Source: Photobacterium angustum (GTDB lineage Bacteria > Pseudomonadota > Gammaproteobacteria > Enterobacterales > Vibrionaceae). From it: 64,000 nucleotides of DNA. Shown here one piece after another: positions 1-9,720 of this stretch; position 1 is the stretch's first letter; the number at the start of each line of letters is the position of its first letter. A program made the position numbers and the translations under genes. The notes beneath the pieces were generated by a model. That model was not told where the DNA came from. It saw only the letters and a program-made list of their open reading frames with translations, and ran no database searches. The DNA is taken from positions 124,001 to 188,000 of the forward strand of contig NZ_PYOM01000008.1 in assembly GCF_003026365.1 (NCBI RefSeq), written 5' to 3'.

Positions 1-36
1 TTAATTAACTGTTGTGAGTATTGATTTGAGAAAATA

Positions 37-58
37 AAGCCCTGCGAGAGCAGGGCTT
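37..58 (-). terminator. Rho-independent terminator of the GH3 gene
   Basis: A perfect 9-bp stem (AAGCCCTGC / GCAGGGCTT) with a four-base loop lies eight bases past the stop codon of the leftward glucosidase gene. On the minus strand it is followed by TATTTT, a typical intrinsic terminator. Confidence 0.9.
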
Positions 59-65
59 ATATAAA

Positions 66-2828
66 TTATTGCTGAGCTAATACATCTTTTAACTGATCAC
101 ATGGAATAGCATCTTCTGCGGCATCAACCACTTTTGGTACATAGCGAATATTACCAATATTAAAGTTTGCTTTTTGTGTTGAGTAAATCAAAAACGGACG
201 GTTTAAATTAGCAAAATTTTCACCCGAATCTTCAAAACACTTCAATGGTATCTTAATGGTGGTATAGTCATTTTTACCTGGGTTTGTAACAGGTTGAGGC
301 ATCACTTTACTGATATTTACTTCACCGTGACATGGCCACTCACAATGCATCGACAATTTAAAATCTTCTGGTGCTTTTTCTATCATCGCAACATCAAATT
401 GTAAGGTAGATTCTGCATTTAAATAAGCATTGCGGTCGGTTTTGCTACCGTCAGGCGCTTCTAAGAATAGCTCTGCAGCACTATTATCAATGAATTCATC
501 CGTTTCACCTGAAAAGTTGACATTTAATGTGTCTTGCTGGAACTCTCGTGTGATCGGCTTGGTGGTAATGGAGCCAATTGAAGTTTCTCCATTAATAGAT
601 ACATTTATGGCATTCCAACCATTGGCTTGTCCATCAATTTTGGCAATATATTCTTGGGTTGAACTCTTACCAAATAGCTCGAGAGGATCAGTCGCTTTTC
701 CGTCATCAGGTTTATCTTGACCACAACCCCAATTTCTTGGATCTAGATCTAAGTTATCAAGATCGTCTGTTAGTGGTTTAATATCGCTACCACCGTTATA
801 GCTTAAGCCGTAGCCGTATGGGAATAGCGGTGCATGCTCACCGTCAATATCTTGTTCCATTTCTGGCGTCGCATAGTCAACGATATTTGGTGCGTGACGG
901 TTAATGGTGGTTGAACACTTAGTGTTAGGCCATGAGTAAGACAATCTGCCGTTGAAATCAGCTCCACCTTTAGCGAATAACACGTCCGTAATACCTCCTG
1001 CTTCTGTACCCGGTAACCATGCTGCAATAAATGCATCTGAGTTATTAATGATCTCGTTTACGTATAGTGGGCGACCTGAATAGAATACAGTGACAACTTT
1101 AAAACCGCGAGATTTAAGATCTAAAATGGTTTCTAAATCTTCTTTGTAACTTGGCTTGATGGTTGAAAAATCTAACGTTTGTGAAGATTTAATATCTCCC
1201 ATCATTTCTGCATAAGGGTCTTCACCAATAACGACAATAGCTGTGGTTTTTTCTGTATCTGCCATGTTGATATCGGTCGTTACGTTTTCTTCACCTACTT
1301 GTTGTTTCAGTGCCATTAGCATGGTTTGTGCACCAGGGAAGTCATCCATAGTGTTTTCACCACCTTGCCATGTGATACTCCAACCACCCGTTTGTTTTTG
1401 GATATTATCCATTGCAGAGCCTGTGATCAGGTATTGGGCATCATTTGCCAGCGGCAGGGTATTCTCGTCATTCTTTAATAAAGTTAAAGATTCACTAACC
1501 GCTTTACGGGCAATACTTCGGTGTGCCTCTGAGCCAAGAATACCTTCGTTGCCTGCATTGCTTCGTTCTGATGGCATTGGCTTATTCCATAGGCCAGCTC
1601 TCATTTTCACTCTCAAAATACGGGTAACAGCATCATCAATTCTTTCCATTGGGATGATGCCTTTGTTAACTTCTTCGATGGTATTGTTGTAGAAGCTTTG
1701 CCAATCAGCTCTTGACGTTACCATGAATATATCATTACCAGCATTGACTGCAGCAGGACAATCACTGGCTGTACAACCGCTGACTTCCCCTTGACCATTC
1801 CAATCGGTAACCACTAAACCATCGAAACCTAATTGGTTTTTCAATACATCGGTGATTAGGTATTTACTACCGTGGATTTTTTTGTTGTAAGTGATGTTGT
1901 CATTTTCATCCATATCGTAGTTGGCCTCGTTGTGCCATGAGTTAAATGAACTCATTACTACTTGTGCACCTGCTTTTAAACCTGAGAAATAGCCTGTTGC
2001 ATGAATATTACGTAAGTATTCTTCGGTGTAATGATTTTCACCACGATCAACACCATCTGTAGTGCCGCCGTCACCAACCCAGTGTTTTACATTGGACAGA
2101 ACGTGTTTGTCTGATTTCAGGCCTTCAACATCTCCTTGCAAGCCTTTAACCATTTTGCCTGCATATTTCCAGACGATCTCAGGATCTTCTGAATAACCTT
2201 CATATACACGGCCCCAACGATAATCACGTGGCGTTGTAACGGTAGGGGCGAATGTCCAGTCTAAGCCTGTTGCTGTAATTTCTTCAGCAGTAGCTGCACC
2301 AATTTGTTCAATAAGTTCAGGATCGTGGGCTGCCCCTAGTCCTATATTATGAGGAAAGACGGTTGCTCTAAAGACGTTATTGTCTCCATGCACTGCATCT
2401 GTTGCCCACATAAATGGAATGTTAAAAGGTCGGTCTTCGTATGCTCCTTTTACTGCTAGCCAGTATTTATCAGCTTCTTTCGCCCAATCTTCCGCTGAAG
2501 CATGTTTATTGTTGTTCGGCCAAGCACCACCGCCATTTAGGATTGAACCAATTTTATATTCAGCCGCTTCTTGTGGCGTTATTTCACGTAGATCCGGCTG
2601 AATCATTTGACCTATTTTTTCTTCTAAGGTCATCTGCGAAACAATATTAGCAACTTCATCTTCAATATTTTGGTTTTTAGGAATTGCGCTTTTTATTGAT
2701 GGCCATTCTTTATAATAAGGAAGTTTAGTTTTTGGTGTTGGATCGGGGGTGACTGAATTATCGTGATTACAACCCATAACTAAGACACTTAGAATAGCTG
2801 CGCTTAATAAAGAAATTTTGTGCTTCAT
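66..2828 (-). CDS. GH3 family exo-beta-glucosidase, lipoprotein
   Basis: This is a glycoside hydrolase family 3 enzyme of 920 aa that probably releases glucose from beta-1,3/1,4-glucans or oligosaccharides. The N-terminus is a lipoprotein signal with a lipobox ending at Cys20 (LVMGC), so the protein is likely membrane-anchored in the periplasm or at the surface. The GH3 N-terminal barrel carries the nucleophile motif VVTDWNG at about residue 343; the alpha/beta sandwich domain follows, then a C-terminal beta domain (about 690-920) like that of marine ExoP-type glucosidases. Its own terminator follows and a long AT-rich region precedes it, so it is monocistronic. Family assignment is firm; the exact linkage specificity is inference. 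Confidence 0.93.
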   Translation of the reverse strand: MKHKISLLSAAILSVLVMGCNHDNSVTPDPTPKTKLPYYKEWPSIKSAIPKNQNIEDEVANIVSQMTLEEKIGQMIQPDLREITPQEAAEYKIGSILNGGGAWPNNNKHASAEDWAKEADKYWLAVKGAYEDRPFNIPFMWATDAVHGDNNVFRATVFPHNIGLGAAHDPELIEQIGAATAEEITATGLDWTFAPTVTTPRDYRWGRVYEGYSEDPEIVWKYAGKMVKGLQGDVEGLKSDKHVLSNVKHWVGDGGTTDGVDRGENHYTEEYLRNIHATGYFSGLKAGAQVVMSSFNSWHNEANYDMDENDNITYNKKIHGSKYLITDVLKNQLGFDGLVVTDWNGQGEVSGCTASDCPAAVNAGNDIFMVTSRADWQSFYNNTIEEVNKGIIPMERIDDAVTRILRVKMRAGLWNKPMPSERSNAGNEGILGSEAHRSIARKAVSESLTLLKNDENTLPLANDAQYLITGSAMDNIQKQTGGWSITWQGGENTMDDFPGAQTMLMALKQQVGEENVTTDINMADTEKTTAIVVIGEDPYAEMMGDIKSSQTLDFSTIKPSYKEDLETILDLKSRGFKVVTVFYSGRPLYVNEIINNSDAFIAAWLPGTEAGGITDVLFAKGGADFNGRLSYSWPNTKCSTTINRHAPNIVDYATPEMEQDIDGEHAPLFPYGYGLSYNGGSDIKPLTDDLDNLDLDPRNWGCGQDKPDDGKATDPLELFGKSSTQEYIAKIDGQANGWNAINVSINGETSIGSITTKPITREFQQDTLNVNFSGETDEFIDNSAAELFLEAPDGSKTDRNAYLNAESTLQFDVAMIEKAPEDFKLSMHCEWPCHGEVNISKVMPQPVTNPGKNDYTTIKIPLKCFEDSGENFANLNRPFLIYSTQKANFNIGNIRYVPKVVDAAEDAIPCDQLKDVLAQQ

Positions 2829-3433
2829 ATTGTACCTATTAATATTTATCTGTTTATACCTAGCGATACAATATTAATTTTTTTTTTAATTTAATTTCTC
2901 CTAGCTAATTATAATTTTGTGTGATTGATTCATTAATATTATTTTTTTATATGGATTTTGAGGTTTTCATTCCGATTAAGAATGAAAATGAAATGCAAGT
3001 ATTTGTTTTTAAATTGTTTGTTTCATTTATGAAAGGATATTAATCAATTGTGACTTGTTATTTTTGGATATTTTAAATGGTTGGTTGATATATGTCAGAG
3101 TTTAATTGTTAATTTATGTTAGGGCTTTTTGTTTATTATTAATACTGAAATGTAACATGTGTAACAGTGGCTTACAATAGGTTATGATTGTTACATTATG
3201 TCATTTAATATTCATTATGCTCAAAATGATAAATAGATTTTATATAGGTGAGTGTTGTGATTATAGAAGTCGATTGATACCTATTCATAGGAGGGATAAA
3301 ATATGAGGATATATATAATATGTGAGTGTTCTAGATTGGATATTTCAATTTTCAATTTTCAATTATAGGCATTCATGAGTTTGATTTATACCGCCGTAAA
3401 ACATAGAAAACGAGGTAAATATGATACTCAAAT
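2829..3433. other. Long AT-rich intergenic region
   Basis: About 600 bp without a credible gene on either strand. It is very AT-rich, with T-runs next to the glucosidase start and a short TTTCAAT-type tandem repeat of about three units near 3342-3366. It must contain the promoter of the leftward GH3 gene. I see no convincing operator, RNA gene or mobile-element end. Confidence 0.5.
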
Positions 3434-3467
3434 AAAAGCGACACTGTTTTTCTACGGTATCGCTTTT
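3434..3467 (-). terminator. Terminator downstream of the TPR-DUF218 gene
   Basis: An inverted repeat (AAAAGCGA with TCGCTTTT, extended inward with one mismatch) lies 40 bases past the stop of the leftward TPR-DUF218 gene. Read on the minus strand it ends in CTTTTATTT. Confidence 0.75.
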
Positions 3468-3506
3468 CTATTATCTTTTCTATTCAAATAAAGCGGGGTT
3501 TAAACT

Positions 3507-4607
3507 TTATCGTGACTCCAAAGGATATGAACGGTAACTCCACATGCCATAAGTACGCAGTGCATCACGGTAAATACCTAACAATTCATCATCGTTCGGT
3601 GTTGTTAATTCTTTAAGTGGTTTATCTGGGTAACTTACCGTATCAAAGGTGATGTTTTGTGGGCCTGTCTGCCAACTTGCGATCTCAAACAGGGTTTGAC
3701 CACGGCGAACATGGCTTGCCGAGCTAATAATTGTGGCATGTTTAATATGATGACGTGCTAACGCATAGCTACTGAATAGGGCATTATCTACAGTGCTGGT
3801 GGCGTAGTTCTCTTCAATAATACGATCTTTACTAATGCCTTTTTCAATAAGCCAATCTGCCATTAGCTTACCTTCGGTTTTATGGTTCATTGGCACACCA
3901 CCTGTTAATACGATTAACGCATCAGGGTTGGCTTTTGCCATCGCAAGGGTTGTCTCAAGACGTTCTACTAAGATGGGATGCATCGAACCATCAGGGTTTA
4001 GTGCATAACCTAAGGTGATGATTGCGCCTTTGTCGTCTAACTTGCCTTTCGCTGCTTTCTCTTTCAGTGGTGTTGCCACAATACGATCAACAGTTGTGAA
4101 AATACGCTCAATATCAGCCGCTTTGCCCGGGTTTAATTTGGCTAATGTTGCCATGTGTTTGTCAGATTCAGCTTGGTTGCCTTTGAAACGTTGCCAAACA
4201 GCAAGGTAGGCATGTAAATCGACATCATCAGGTGCAACCGAAAGAGCTTGTTGGAAAAGTGAGATGGCTCGGTCTGCATTCTTGTTGTAGATCTGTGCAT
4301 TAGCAGCAGAAATCAGTAAGTCGGTACGGTATGGTTCTAATTGGTAGGCTTCAAGTAATCGGTTAGTTACGATTTCCATATTGCTTGGCATTTTGGCGGT
4401 AAAGCCAGCATGGGAAACACGAGCCGGAGATTTAAACGCTGTTACTGCATCATTTAATAGTTGATCGACAACTTGGCGCTTAGTAACGAATTGCGAGTAA
4501 TCGGTAGAAGATTGAACCGTTGCGTCGTTAGCAGCAAAAGAATATGGCGCAGCAGTGAGTGCTAATGCACCACTAAGGGCTAGGGCAAGTAGGTGACTTT
4601 TCATCAA
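3507..4607 (-). CDS. TPR and DUF218 (YdcF/ElyC-like) exported protein
   Basis: A 366-aa protein with a cleavable-looking signal peptide (residues 1-26, ending SFAAN). Residues about 94-160 read as tetratricopeptide helices (AISLFQQALSVAPDD). Residues about 195-350 are a DUF218 domain, marked by a glycine-rich ITLGYALNPDG segment, LIVLTGG and an SSASHVRRG segment. DUF218 proteins such as SanA, ElyC and YdcF are linked to envelope or peptidoglycan-precursor functions, but the biochemical role is not settled. The gene has its own terminator and no same-strand neighbour within 600 bp, so it is probably monocistronic. Family is confident; function is not. Confidence 0.85.
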   Translation of the reverse strand: MMKSHLLALALSGALALTAAPYSFAANDATVQSSTDYSQFVTKRQVVDQLLNDAVTAFKSPARVSHAGFTAKMPSNMEIVTNRLLEAYQLEPYRTDLLISAANAQIYNKNADRAISLFQQALSVAPDDVDLHAYLAVWQRFKGNQAESDKHMATLAKLNPGKAADIERIFTTVDRIVATPLKEKAAKGKLDDKGAIITLGYALNPDGSMHPILVERLETTLAMAKANPDALIVLTGGVPMNHKTEGKLMADWLIEKGISKDRIIEENYATSTVDNALFSSYALARHHIKHATIISSASHVRRGQTLFEIASWQTGPQNITFDTVSYPDKPLKELTTPNDDELLGIYRDALRTYGMWSYRSYPLESR

Positions 4608-4961
4608 TATATCCAGAGTTTATTGCTGTTTATTGTCATGGAAGTGATTTTTTATTCTATTTTTAATGGGTATATAAACTGTGAAAAATATCCCGTTTTG
4701 TAACCTTTTGTTTTAACGATATTTGTTATTGTGATTAATCTCTTGTAATTGAGCTTTAGTGATTGATTATTACTATGCTTGCTTATTTTAACTGTTAATA
4801 ATGAAATTCTGCATTACAGGGCTTTAGTCTTTTGGTTTGTTGGCTAAATAGTATTCAAATCAGACATGTAGCCTGTATTGTTTTTGGAATAAATCCATTT
4901 ACTATCTATTATTCAGTTAGTTAAGATTGTGGTTAGTGATGGGGATGAACAAGGAAGTATG
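4608..4961. other. Divergent intergenic region
   Basis: About 350 bp of AT-rich DNA between the divergent TPR-DUF218 and LprI-like genes. It should contain both promoters. Only the AAGGAAG ribosome-binding site near 4951-4957 is clear; I see no RNA gene or repeat. Confidence 0.5.
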
Positions 4962-5348
4962 ATGAAAAAACGGTTTTATTACCCAATGGTTGCGGCTTTT
5001 ATTCTGCCAACCTTCTTTAACACTGCGTTTGCCGATTACAGTAAAGAGTTTGATCAGTGCATTGATACTTGGGGATCCTCTACCGAAGCCGTTGTTAGAT
5101 GTATGAACGTGGAATTACAGACAAGGGATGAATTACTTAATAAGGCTTATAAGCAATATATGGCGAGAATCCAAGATTTTCGTAAAGAAGATCTTAGAAA
5201 TACCCAACGATTATGGATTAAGTACATAGATGCTAAATGTCGCATGCTTTATCATAGGGAAAGTTATTCTGGTGGGTTAGTGGATTCAAGCGAGTGTATG
5301 ATTCAAGAGACTATTCTGCGTACTAAAGAGCTAAATGAATCTGATTAA
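4962..5348 (+). CDS. LprI-like (DUF1311) secreted protein
   Basis: A small exported protein of 128 aa with a signal peptide ending near AFADYS. The mature part matches the DUF1311/LprI N-terminal family: four spaced cysteines (DQCI, VRCM, AKCRM, SECM), a helical core with LNKAYKQYMARI, and TQRLWIKYIDAKC. Family members include lysozyme inhibitors, but most are uncharacterised. I chose the ATG at 4962 because AAGGAAG sits four bases upstream; an upstream GTG (4929) would extend the protein but would put non-signal residues in front of the signal peptide. A bidirectional terminator follows. Confidence 0.85.
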   Translation: MKKRFYYPMVAAFILPTFFNTAFADYSKEFDQCIDTWGSSTEAVVRCMNVELQTRDELLNKAYKQYMARIQDFRKEDLRNTQRLWIKYIDAKCRMLYHRESYSGGLVDSSECMIQETILRTKELNESD

Positions 5349-5391
5349 GTGAAAGCTTGAAAATAGCTTTAATCTCTTTCTATCAAGTTTT

Positions 5392-5428
5392 AAAAAGCCC
5401 GATTAATAAATTTAAATCGGGCTTTTTT
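5392..5428. terminator. Bidirectional terminator
   Basis: A long palindrome (AAAAAGCCCGATT with AATCGGGCTTTTTT) lies between the convergent LprI-like gene and the SDR gene. It has A- and T-runs on both sides and can serve both strands. Confidence 0.9.
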
Positions 5429-5469
5429 CATCTATTCTCTCTGGTTCTTATTTGCTAATAACGTGGTGG

Positions 5470-6102
5470 TTAATAAGGGGCGATACTCGGATCAATACAC
5501 TGGAAAATCTGACCATTAGCATCATTTCTTAACAGCAATTCATGGCTTAATCGTGCGACTTCTCCCCGAGTAATAGCGCCATGCACTTCTTTATGTTGTG
5601 ATAACTCGCCTAGCTGGGTTGGCTCACCATCTTTCAGTCCGCCAGGTCTTAGAATTGTGTAATTCAAATTGCTGCTTTGTAGCCAAGCTTCAGCGAGTGT
5701 TTTTTCACGTACTGCGCTGCCAAAACCCGCTTTGGCACGGTCTGAAAGGTATGTCCAACTATCCCCACAACCCAGTGAAGTAATTAACAATAAGTGTTGT
5801 GAAGTGCTTTGTTCTAATGCATTTGTTAAGTAGCGGTGACCAATGTAATCGACAGGTGTATCAGAGCGAAAACTGCCCATTGTCGAGATATTAAATGTGT
5901 TGTCGGGTAGGGCAGAAACAGCCGCTTCAACTTGTTGTTTATCTGTTGCGTCACAACAAATGGACGTTATGTTGTGCTCGGCAAGCTTGGTATTTTTATT
6001 AGGGTCACGTGCTATGGCGATAACGTTCATACCTTGAGCATAAAAGTAGTCTACCATTGCAGCGCCTAAACCACTTGAAGCGCCCCAAATTGCAATATTC
6101 AT
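5470..6102 (-). CDS. Atypical SDR, NAD(P)-binding protein
   Basis: A single-domain Rossmann protein of about 210 aa. The N-terminus MNIAIWGASSGLG carries the GxxxxG dinucleotide loop, so I prefer this Met to one five codons upstream. VIAIARDPNK follows beta-2, as in NmrA-like or atypical SDRs that act as redox sensors, epimerases or quinone reductases. There is a Cys-rich stretch (ICCD) and a C-terminal IFQCIDP motif seen in YwnB/NmrA-type proteins. No clear Tyr-x-x-x-Lys catalytic pair is visible, which favours the atypical class. Substrate unknown. It sits alone between terminators. Confidence 0.8.
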   Translation of the reverse strand: MNIAIWGASSGLGAAMVDYFYAQGMNVIAIARDPNKNTKLAEHNITSICCDATDKQQVEAAVSALPDNTFNISTMGSFRSDTPVDYIGHRYLTNALEQSTSQHLLLITSLGCGDSWTYLSDRAKAGFGSAVREKTLAEAWLQSSNLNYTILRPGGLKDGEPTQLGELSQHKEVHGAITRGEVARLSHELLLRNDANGQIFQCIDPSIAPY

Positions 6103-6224
6103 TACGTAAAAATCCATCTCAAATAACAGTAATGATAATAGTTTGCATTATTATCATGGCGGAGTCATTAGTTTGATTGATTATCTGTTTGTTATTAGTC
6201 GTCTTAGAAGATTGCGCCAAAGAA

Positions 6225-6276
6225 AAAGCGCTGCCATATACTTTTAACTAAAAAGAGCATCCGTTGGCAACGCTTT
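6225..6276 (-). terminator. Probable terminator after the lipoprotein gene
   Basis: A 12-bp stem with one mismatch (AAAGCGCTGCCA with TGGCAACGCTTT) and a loop of about 28 bases. Read leftward it ends in GCGCTTTTTCTTT, suitable for terminating the lipoprotein gene about 100 bp upstream. The large loop lowers confidence. Confidence 0.55.
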
Positions 6277-6379
6277 AATTTATATACTGGCTTTTGTTTT
6301 AAGGAGTGCGCTTAGTGCGCCTGTTTAACTATTTTCGTTTTTAAACTGGCGCTTGAGTTCTCGGCTTAGCCGCTTAACA

Positions 6380-7066
6380 TTATTCTGTTAGCGGTAACTC
6401 TACTTCACCAGTGGCACTGGTTCTCCAGTTAAAGGTTTTATCGTCTTTCCCTGTAATTTTTGCTGTGCCGTTTGCCAGCCAGCTATGTTGGCTATTGGTA
6501 TCTTCATCATAATCAAATGGGGTGTTACCTTGTGATTCCGCCGTCCAATAGGTGACATCTACAGTTTTATCGTCACGGAAGAAGCCTCTGAACGATGCGC
6601 TATCTGATCCTGTTTCATTTATAATAAAGTGAATAGCGTTATCTTCAACAAGGCGATAATTTAATGTGCCATCGCTAATGCTAGCAGCATGAAACTTAAC
6701 GTTATCTTTGGTTTGAATTTTGAAGTTGGTTTCGCTAGAACGGGTAATATCAAGCGTGCCGCTGATCAGCGAAATGCTAGAAAACTGAGTTTGGCTTTCT
6801 GACGTTTTATAATCGGCGATGTTACAGGTAAAGCCAGTGAGCGTAAGGCTAGGGTTTTTGTTTGATTCAGCATCCAAACATTGACCACCAATATGAACAA
6901 TTAATGTATTAATGTCGGTTGAGATCTGGGCATAATCTTGTTTTTGTTGGCTCGATAAGCTATCGATATTTAGTCCGACGGTTTCTACAATCGCATCTTC
7001 AGCATCATTTGAACCACACCCTAGCAAAAAAAACGATGCCAAAGCTAAAAGACTCCATTTTTTCAT
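6380..7066 (-). CDS. Hypothetical lipoprotein
   Basis: A 228-aa predicted lipoprotein with a clear lipobox (FLLGC, Cys17) followed by Gly-Ser-Asn, which would favour outer-membrane sorting. The mature part is rich in Ser, Thr and Asp, with alternating strand-like segments and two further Cys (GGQC, FTCN) that could form a disulfide. I recognise no domain. The ORF is monocistronic, with the LysR gene upstream on the same strand about 160 bp away. Confidence 0.75.
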   Translation of the reverse strand: MKKWSLLALASFFLLGCGSNDAEDAIVETVGLNIDSLSSQQKQDYAQISTDINTLIVHIGGQCLDAESNKNPSLTLTGFTCNIADYKTSESQTQFSSISLISGTLDITRSSETNFKIQTKDNVKFHAASISDGTLNYRLVEDNAIHFIINETGSDSASFRGFFRDDKTVDVTYWTAESQGNTPFDYDEDTNSQHSWLANGTAKITGKDDKTFNWRTSATGEVELPLTE

Positions 7067-7228
7067 AGCATATTCCTATTGTTATGTATGAAAGATCCCA
7101 ACAAAAAAGTCAGTACCTAAGTAATCGTACTTTTGAGATTAGCTAAAGCTTTTTGATTTAAGTGTCTTGAAAGTAATACTATTATTCAATTAAAGATAAT
7201 CGTTTCTTATTTAATAGATGCGCGATAT

Positions 7229-8092
7229 TTAGCACTTTTCTGTCGCAAATTGTTCACACTGGTAACGATCAATCATGCGGTTGATACTTTCAGGTGAAAG
7301 TAAAAGGTGTGGCCTACTCGGTAGTGATAACACTATTTCAACCACGGGTAAGCTAGGCAGGTGAGGGGCGGTAAGCTCAATTAAATCATTCGGCATGCTG
7401 CATTTCGCCATCGCAGAAATTGCCAAGCCTTGCCTCACTAAGCCTTTGTTGGCCGTTGCGCTGCTACAACAACTAACAAGTTGATAATGTCGGTTACGTT
7501 TTATTAAGCCTTCAATGGCAGCACCGTGGAATTTACAGTCGCGTTGGAATAATACAATCGGTAAGGGTTGTTGGTTAACAATGTCGTGATGTGGCGAGCC
7601 AACCCATATGCCTTTGTCGGTTTGGAGAAAATAGCCTTCTTGCGAGGTTGGCGAACGCGTAACAATAGCGAGATCAAGCCGATTACTGTCGAGTAAACCT
7701 TTTAAATGTACGCTTGGTGCACAGGTGATTTGCAAGCTAATGTGTGGGTGTTCTTCACGGAGTAAAGCCACAATATAGGGCAAGATAGATTCAGCATAAT
7801 CATCAGGACAACCAAGATGGATGGTTTGTTGCGGTAACTTGTTTTTAAGCTCTAACAAGGCTTCATCGTGGGTTGCGATGATTTGGGTGGCATGAGTGGC
7901 TAAGCGTTGCCCATCTTCTGTTAATACCAGCATTCGACCATCTTTAGTAAATAGCTGAGTATTGAGCTCATCTTCGAGCTTTTTCATCTGCATGCTAATC
8001 GCAGATTGAGTTCGAAAACTTTGCTTTGCTACGCGGGTGAAACTGCCTGTTTCTACGAAAGCTAAAAAGCTTCTTAATGCATCAATATCCAT
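7229..8092 (-). CDS. LysR-family transcriptional regulator
   Basis: A 287-aa LysR-type regulator. Residues 1-60 form the winged helix-turn-helix (ALRSFLAFVETGSFTRVAKQ, then SAISMQMKKLEDEL), followed by a linker helix and a substrate-binding domain beginning near TIHLGCPDDYAE. It is divergent from the GST gene at 8289 with a 196-bp shared promoter region, the usual LysR arrangement, so GST is a candidate target. The co-inducer is unknown. Confidence 0.92.
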   Translation of the reverse strand: MDIDALRSFLAFVETGSFTRVAKQSFRTQSAISMQMKKLEDELNTQLFTKDGRMLVLTEDGQRLATHATQIIATHDEALLELKNKLPQQTIHLGCPDDYAESILPYIVALLREEHPHISLQITCAPSVHLKGLLDSNRLDLAIVTRSPTSQEGYFLQTDKGIWVGSPHHDIVNQQPLPIVLFQRDCKFHGAAIEGLIKRNRHYQLVSCCSSATANKGLVRQGLAISAMAKCSMPNDLIELTAPHLPSLPVVEIVLSLPSRPHLLLSPESINRMIDRYQCEQFATEKC

Positions 8093-8288
8093 ATGAGCTC
8101 CCTTTATTTAGCAATAAAAACATAGCGTTAAATTACTTTTATAACAAGCGATAAATACTTCAATATTATTGATAGTTGGTATTCGTATTTTACGATAGTC
8201 GAATGGTGCTTTGCTGATTACAGTTAACTTTATCAGTGTGAGCGATAAAGTGCTTTTGGTGCAAGCCTAGATAACACAAGGAGTGGTT

Positions 8289-8894
8289 ATGGTTGTGTAT
8301 GGCGATTTACAGTCGGGAAACTGTTTGAAAGTGAAATTGATTTTGTCACTGCTAGGGATTGAACATCAGTGGCAGCACATTAATATTTTGGAGAACGAAA
8401 CCCATACCCCTGAATTTTTAGCTCTGAACCCTAATGGAAAAATCCCTGTTGTGGTGTTTGATGATGGTCGGGTGTTGTATGAGTCGAATGCAATTTTGAG
8501 CTATTTCGCAGAAGGCTCTGAGTATTTACCCCAAGACAATTTTCTAAAAGCTAAAGTCTATCAATGGTTGTTCTTCGAGCAGTATTCGCATGAACCTTAT
8601 ATTGCGGTAGCACGTTACATTCAAGTCTATTTGGGTATGCCAGCAGACAGAGTTGAACAGTATGAAGCGTTACATGCAAAAGGGTATAAAGCCCTAGATG
8701 TGATGGAGCAGCAATTTTCGAAATCAAACTTCTTGGTAGGTGACAATGTCACGATAGCGGATTTTGCGTTATATGCTTACACCCATGTTGCTGATGACGG
8801 CGGTTATGATTTACGTGGTTACCCACACATTAAGCGTTGGTTGAAAGCGGTGGGGCAGTTACACGCCAGTGTTGATATGGAAGAAGCGGTTTAG
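8289..8894 (+). CDS. Glutathione S-transferase family protein
   Basis: A 201-aa cytosolic GST. The thioredoxin-like N-domain (1-77) has YGDLQSGNCLKVKLILSLL, NPNGKIPVV with the cis-Pro, and the glutathione-contacting ESNAIL motif. The all-helical C-domain contains FLVGDNVTIADFALYAY, the conserved N-capping box region. The start ATG at 8289 follows AAGGAG by five bases; a GTG two codons upstream overlaps the ribosome-binding site. Divergent from a LysR regulator, so it may be regulated by it. Substrate unknown. Confidence 0.92.
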   Translation: MVVYGDLQSGNCLKVKLILSLLGIEHQWQHINILENETHTPEFLALNPNGKIPVVVFDDGRVLYESNAILSYFAEGSEYLPQDNFLKAKVYQWLFFEQYSHEPYIAVARYIQVYLGMPADRVEQYEALHAKGYKALDVMEQQFSKSNFLVGDNVTIADFALYAYTHVADDGGYDLRGYPHIKRWLKAVGQLHASVDMEEAV

Positions 8895-8946
8895 TGACGA
8901 CATCTTACGCTGATTACGCTGATGGTAACAATGTGGGGAATAAAAC

Positions 8947-9422
8947 ATGAAGCTGGCACAACTAATATCGCAAAGGCAAAATACCCATTAGATGCGCCTG
9001 AAATTAAGTAGTTTGTTGATAACTTAGATAAGGTGAATGCGATCGCTGAAAACAGTGGAGGCTTTGTGTGGCGCTTGAAAGATGAATCTGGTGATGCGAC
9101 GAATATTCAGCTTTTTGATGATCCTTCTATCATCGTCAACATGTCGATTTGGGACTCGGTGGATGATCTTAAAAACTTTATGTTCAGCACGCATCATAAA
9201 GACTTTATGCGCCGTAAAAGTGAATGGTTCTATCGCTTAACTGAAGCTAATTATGTTTTATGGTGGATTGAAGATGGTGAGATCCCCACGCCACAACACG
9301 CTGTATCGCGACTTGAGCATTTACGTAAACACGGTGAAACCCCTTATGCCTTTTCATTTAAATCCCGTTTTACGCCAGATGATTTGTTGCTGCTTGATGA
9401 GTTGATTTCCAGCAAGAGATGA
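8947..9422 (+). pseudogene. DUF3291 family gene, inactivated at the 5' end
   Basis: The 129 codons from 9033 read as the body of a DUF3291 protein (SIWDSVDDLKNFMFSTHHKDFM, then WFYRL and YVLWWI). The natural start is missing from that frame. It lies at 8947 as MKLAQL, then a one-base loss near 8965 shifts the frame. Past the shift the sequence continues as IAKAKYPLDAPEIK, is stopped by TAG at 9009-9011, and then runs straight into the open body. Two lesions within 60 bp argue for decay; a truncated product from GTG 9033 is possible but has no obvious ribosome-binding site. The last 60 bp of the gene are repeated 360 bp downstream. Confidence 0.8.
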
Positions 9423-9427
9423 GCGAA
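9361..9427 (+). repeat. Direct repeat copy 1 (DUF3291 gene tail)
   Basis: This 67-bp stretch, the 3' end of the DUF3291 pseudogene and its stop, recurs at 9721-9787 with four mismatches at an offset of exactly 360 bp. Confidence 0.9.
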
Positions 9428-9720
9428 GTATTTTTTCTGTAATCGTTATATTTAGATATTTGATCAATTCATGATCTAGTTGTAAAGTACCAAAAGATGG
9501 TTGATGGCTTTGTTGAGATATAAGGGATTCGGGTTCACCATGTGAAATTCCGCCCCTTGCGCTGGCAAGGCTCTCAACCATTAACTTTTCGTCCCAAAGA
9601 TAATTTTAGGAAAGAGAATCCTCACCTTTCAAGCCGTTCTCTATACTGCGGGTTTTCACCCCAATCTCAAACGTTCTATCTCCCACTTTAAAATTTACGA
9701 TTGCGTTTTACTAATATTTA
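9428..9720. mobile_element. Possible insertion-sequence remnant between the repeats
   Basis: About 290 bp between the two tail copies is unlike the flanking genes. It contains GGCTTTGTTGAGATATAAG near 9505, which resembles the terminal repeats of IS5/IS903-type elements (GGCTTTGTTG...), and a small perfect hairpin (CCTTGC/GCAAGG) at 9555-9570. A leftward ORF crossing it (9354-9581) has no recognisable domain. The IS assignment rests on a short terminal-like motif only. Confidence 0.3.

Noticed and set aside
1243-1692. Plus-strand ORF of 149 aa opposite the GH3 gene.
   Set aside because: It is a shadow frame: composition-biased translation, no domain, no ribosome-binding site, wholly inside a well-supported gene.
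3342-3366. TTTCAAT tandem repeats as a possible regulatory or CRISPR-like array.
   Set aside because: Only about three short units in AT-rich DNA with no spacers; most likely simple-sequence drift.
9354-9581. Leftward ORF of 75 aa across the repeat boundary as a real gene.
   Set aside because: No recognisable domain, overlaps the DUF3291 tail, and has no ribosome-binding site.
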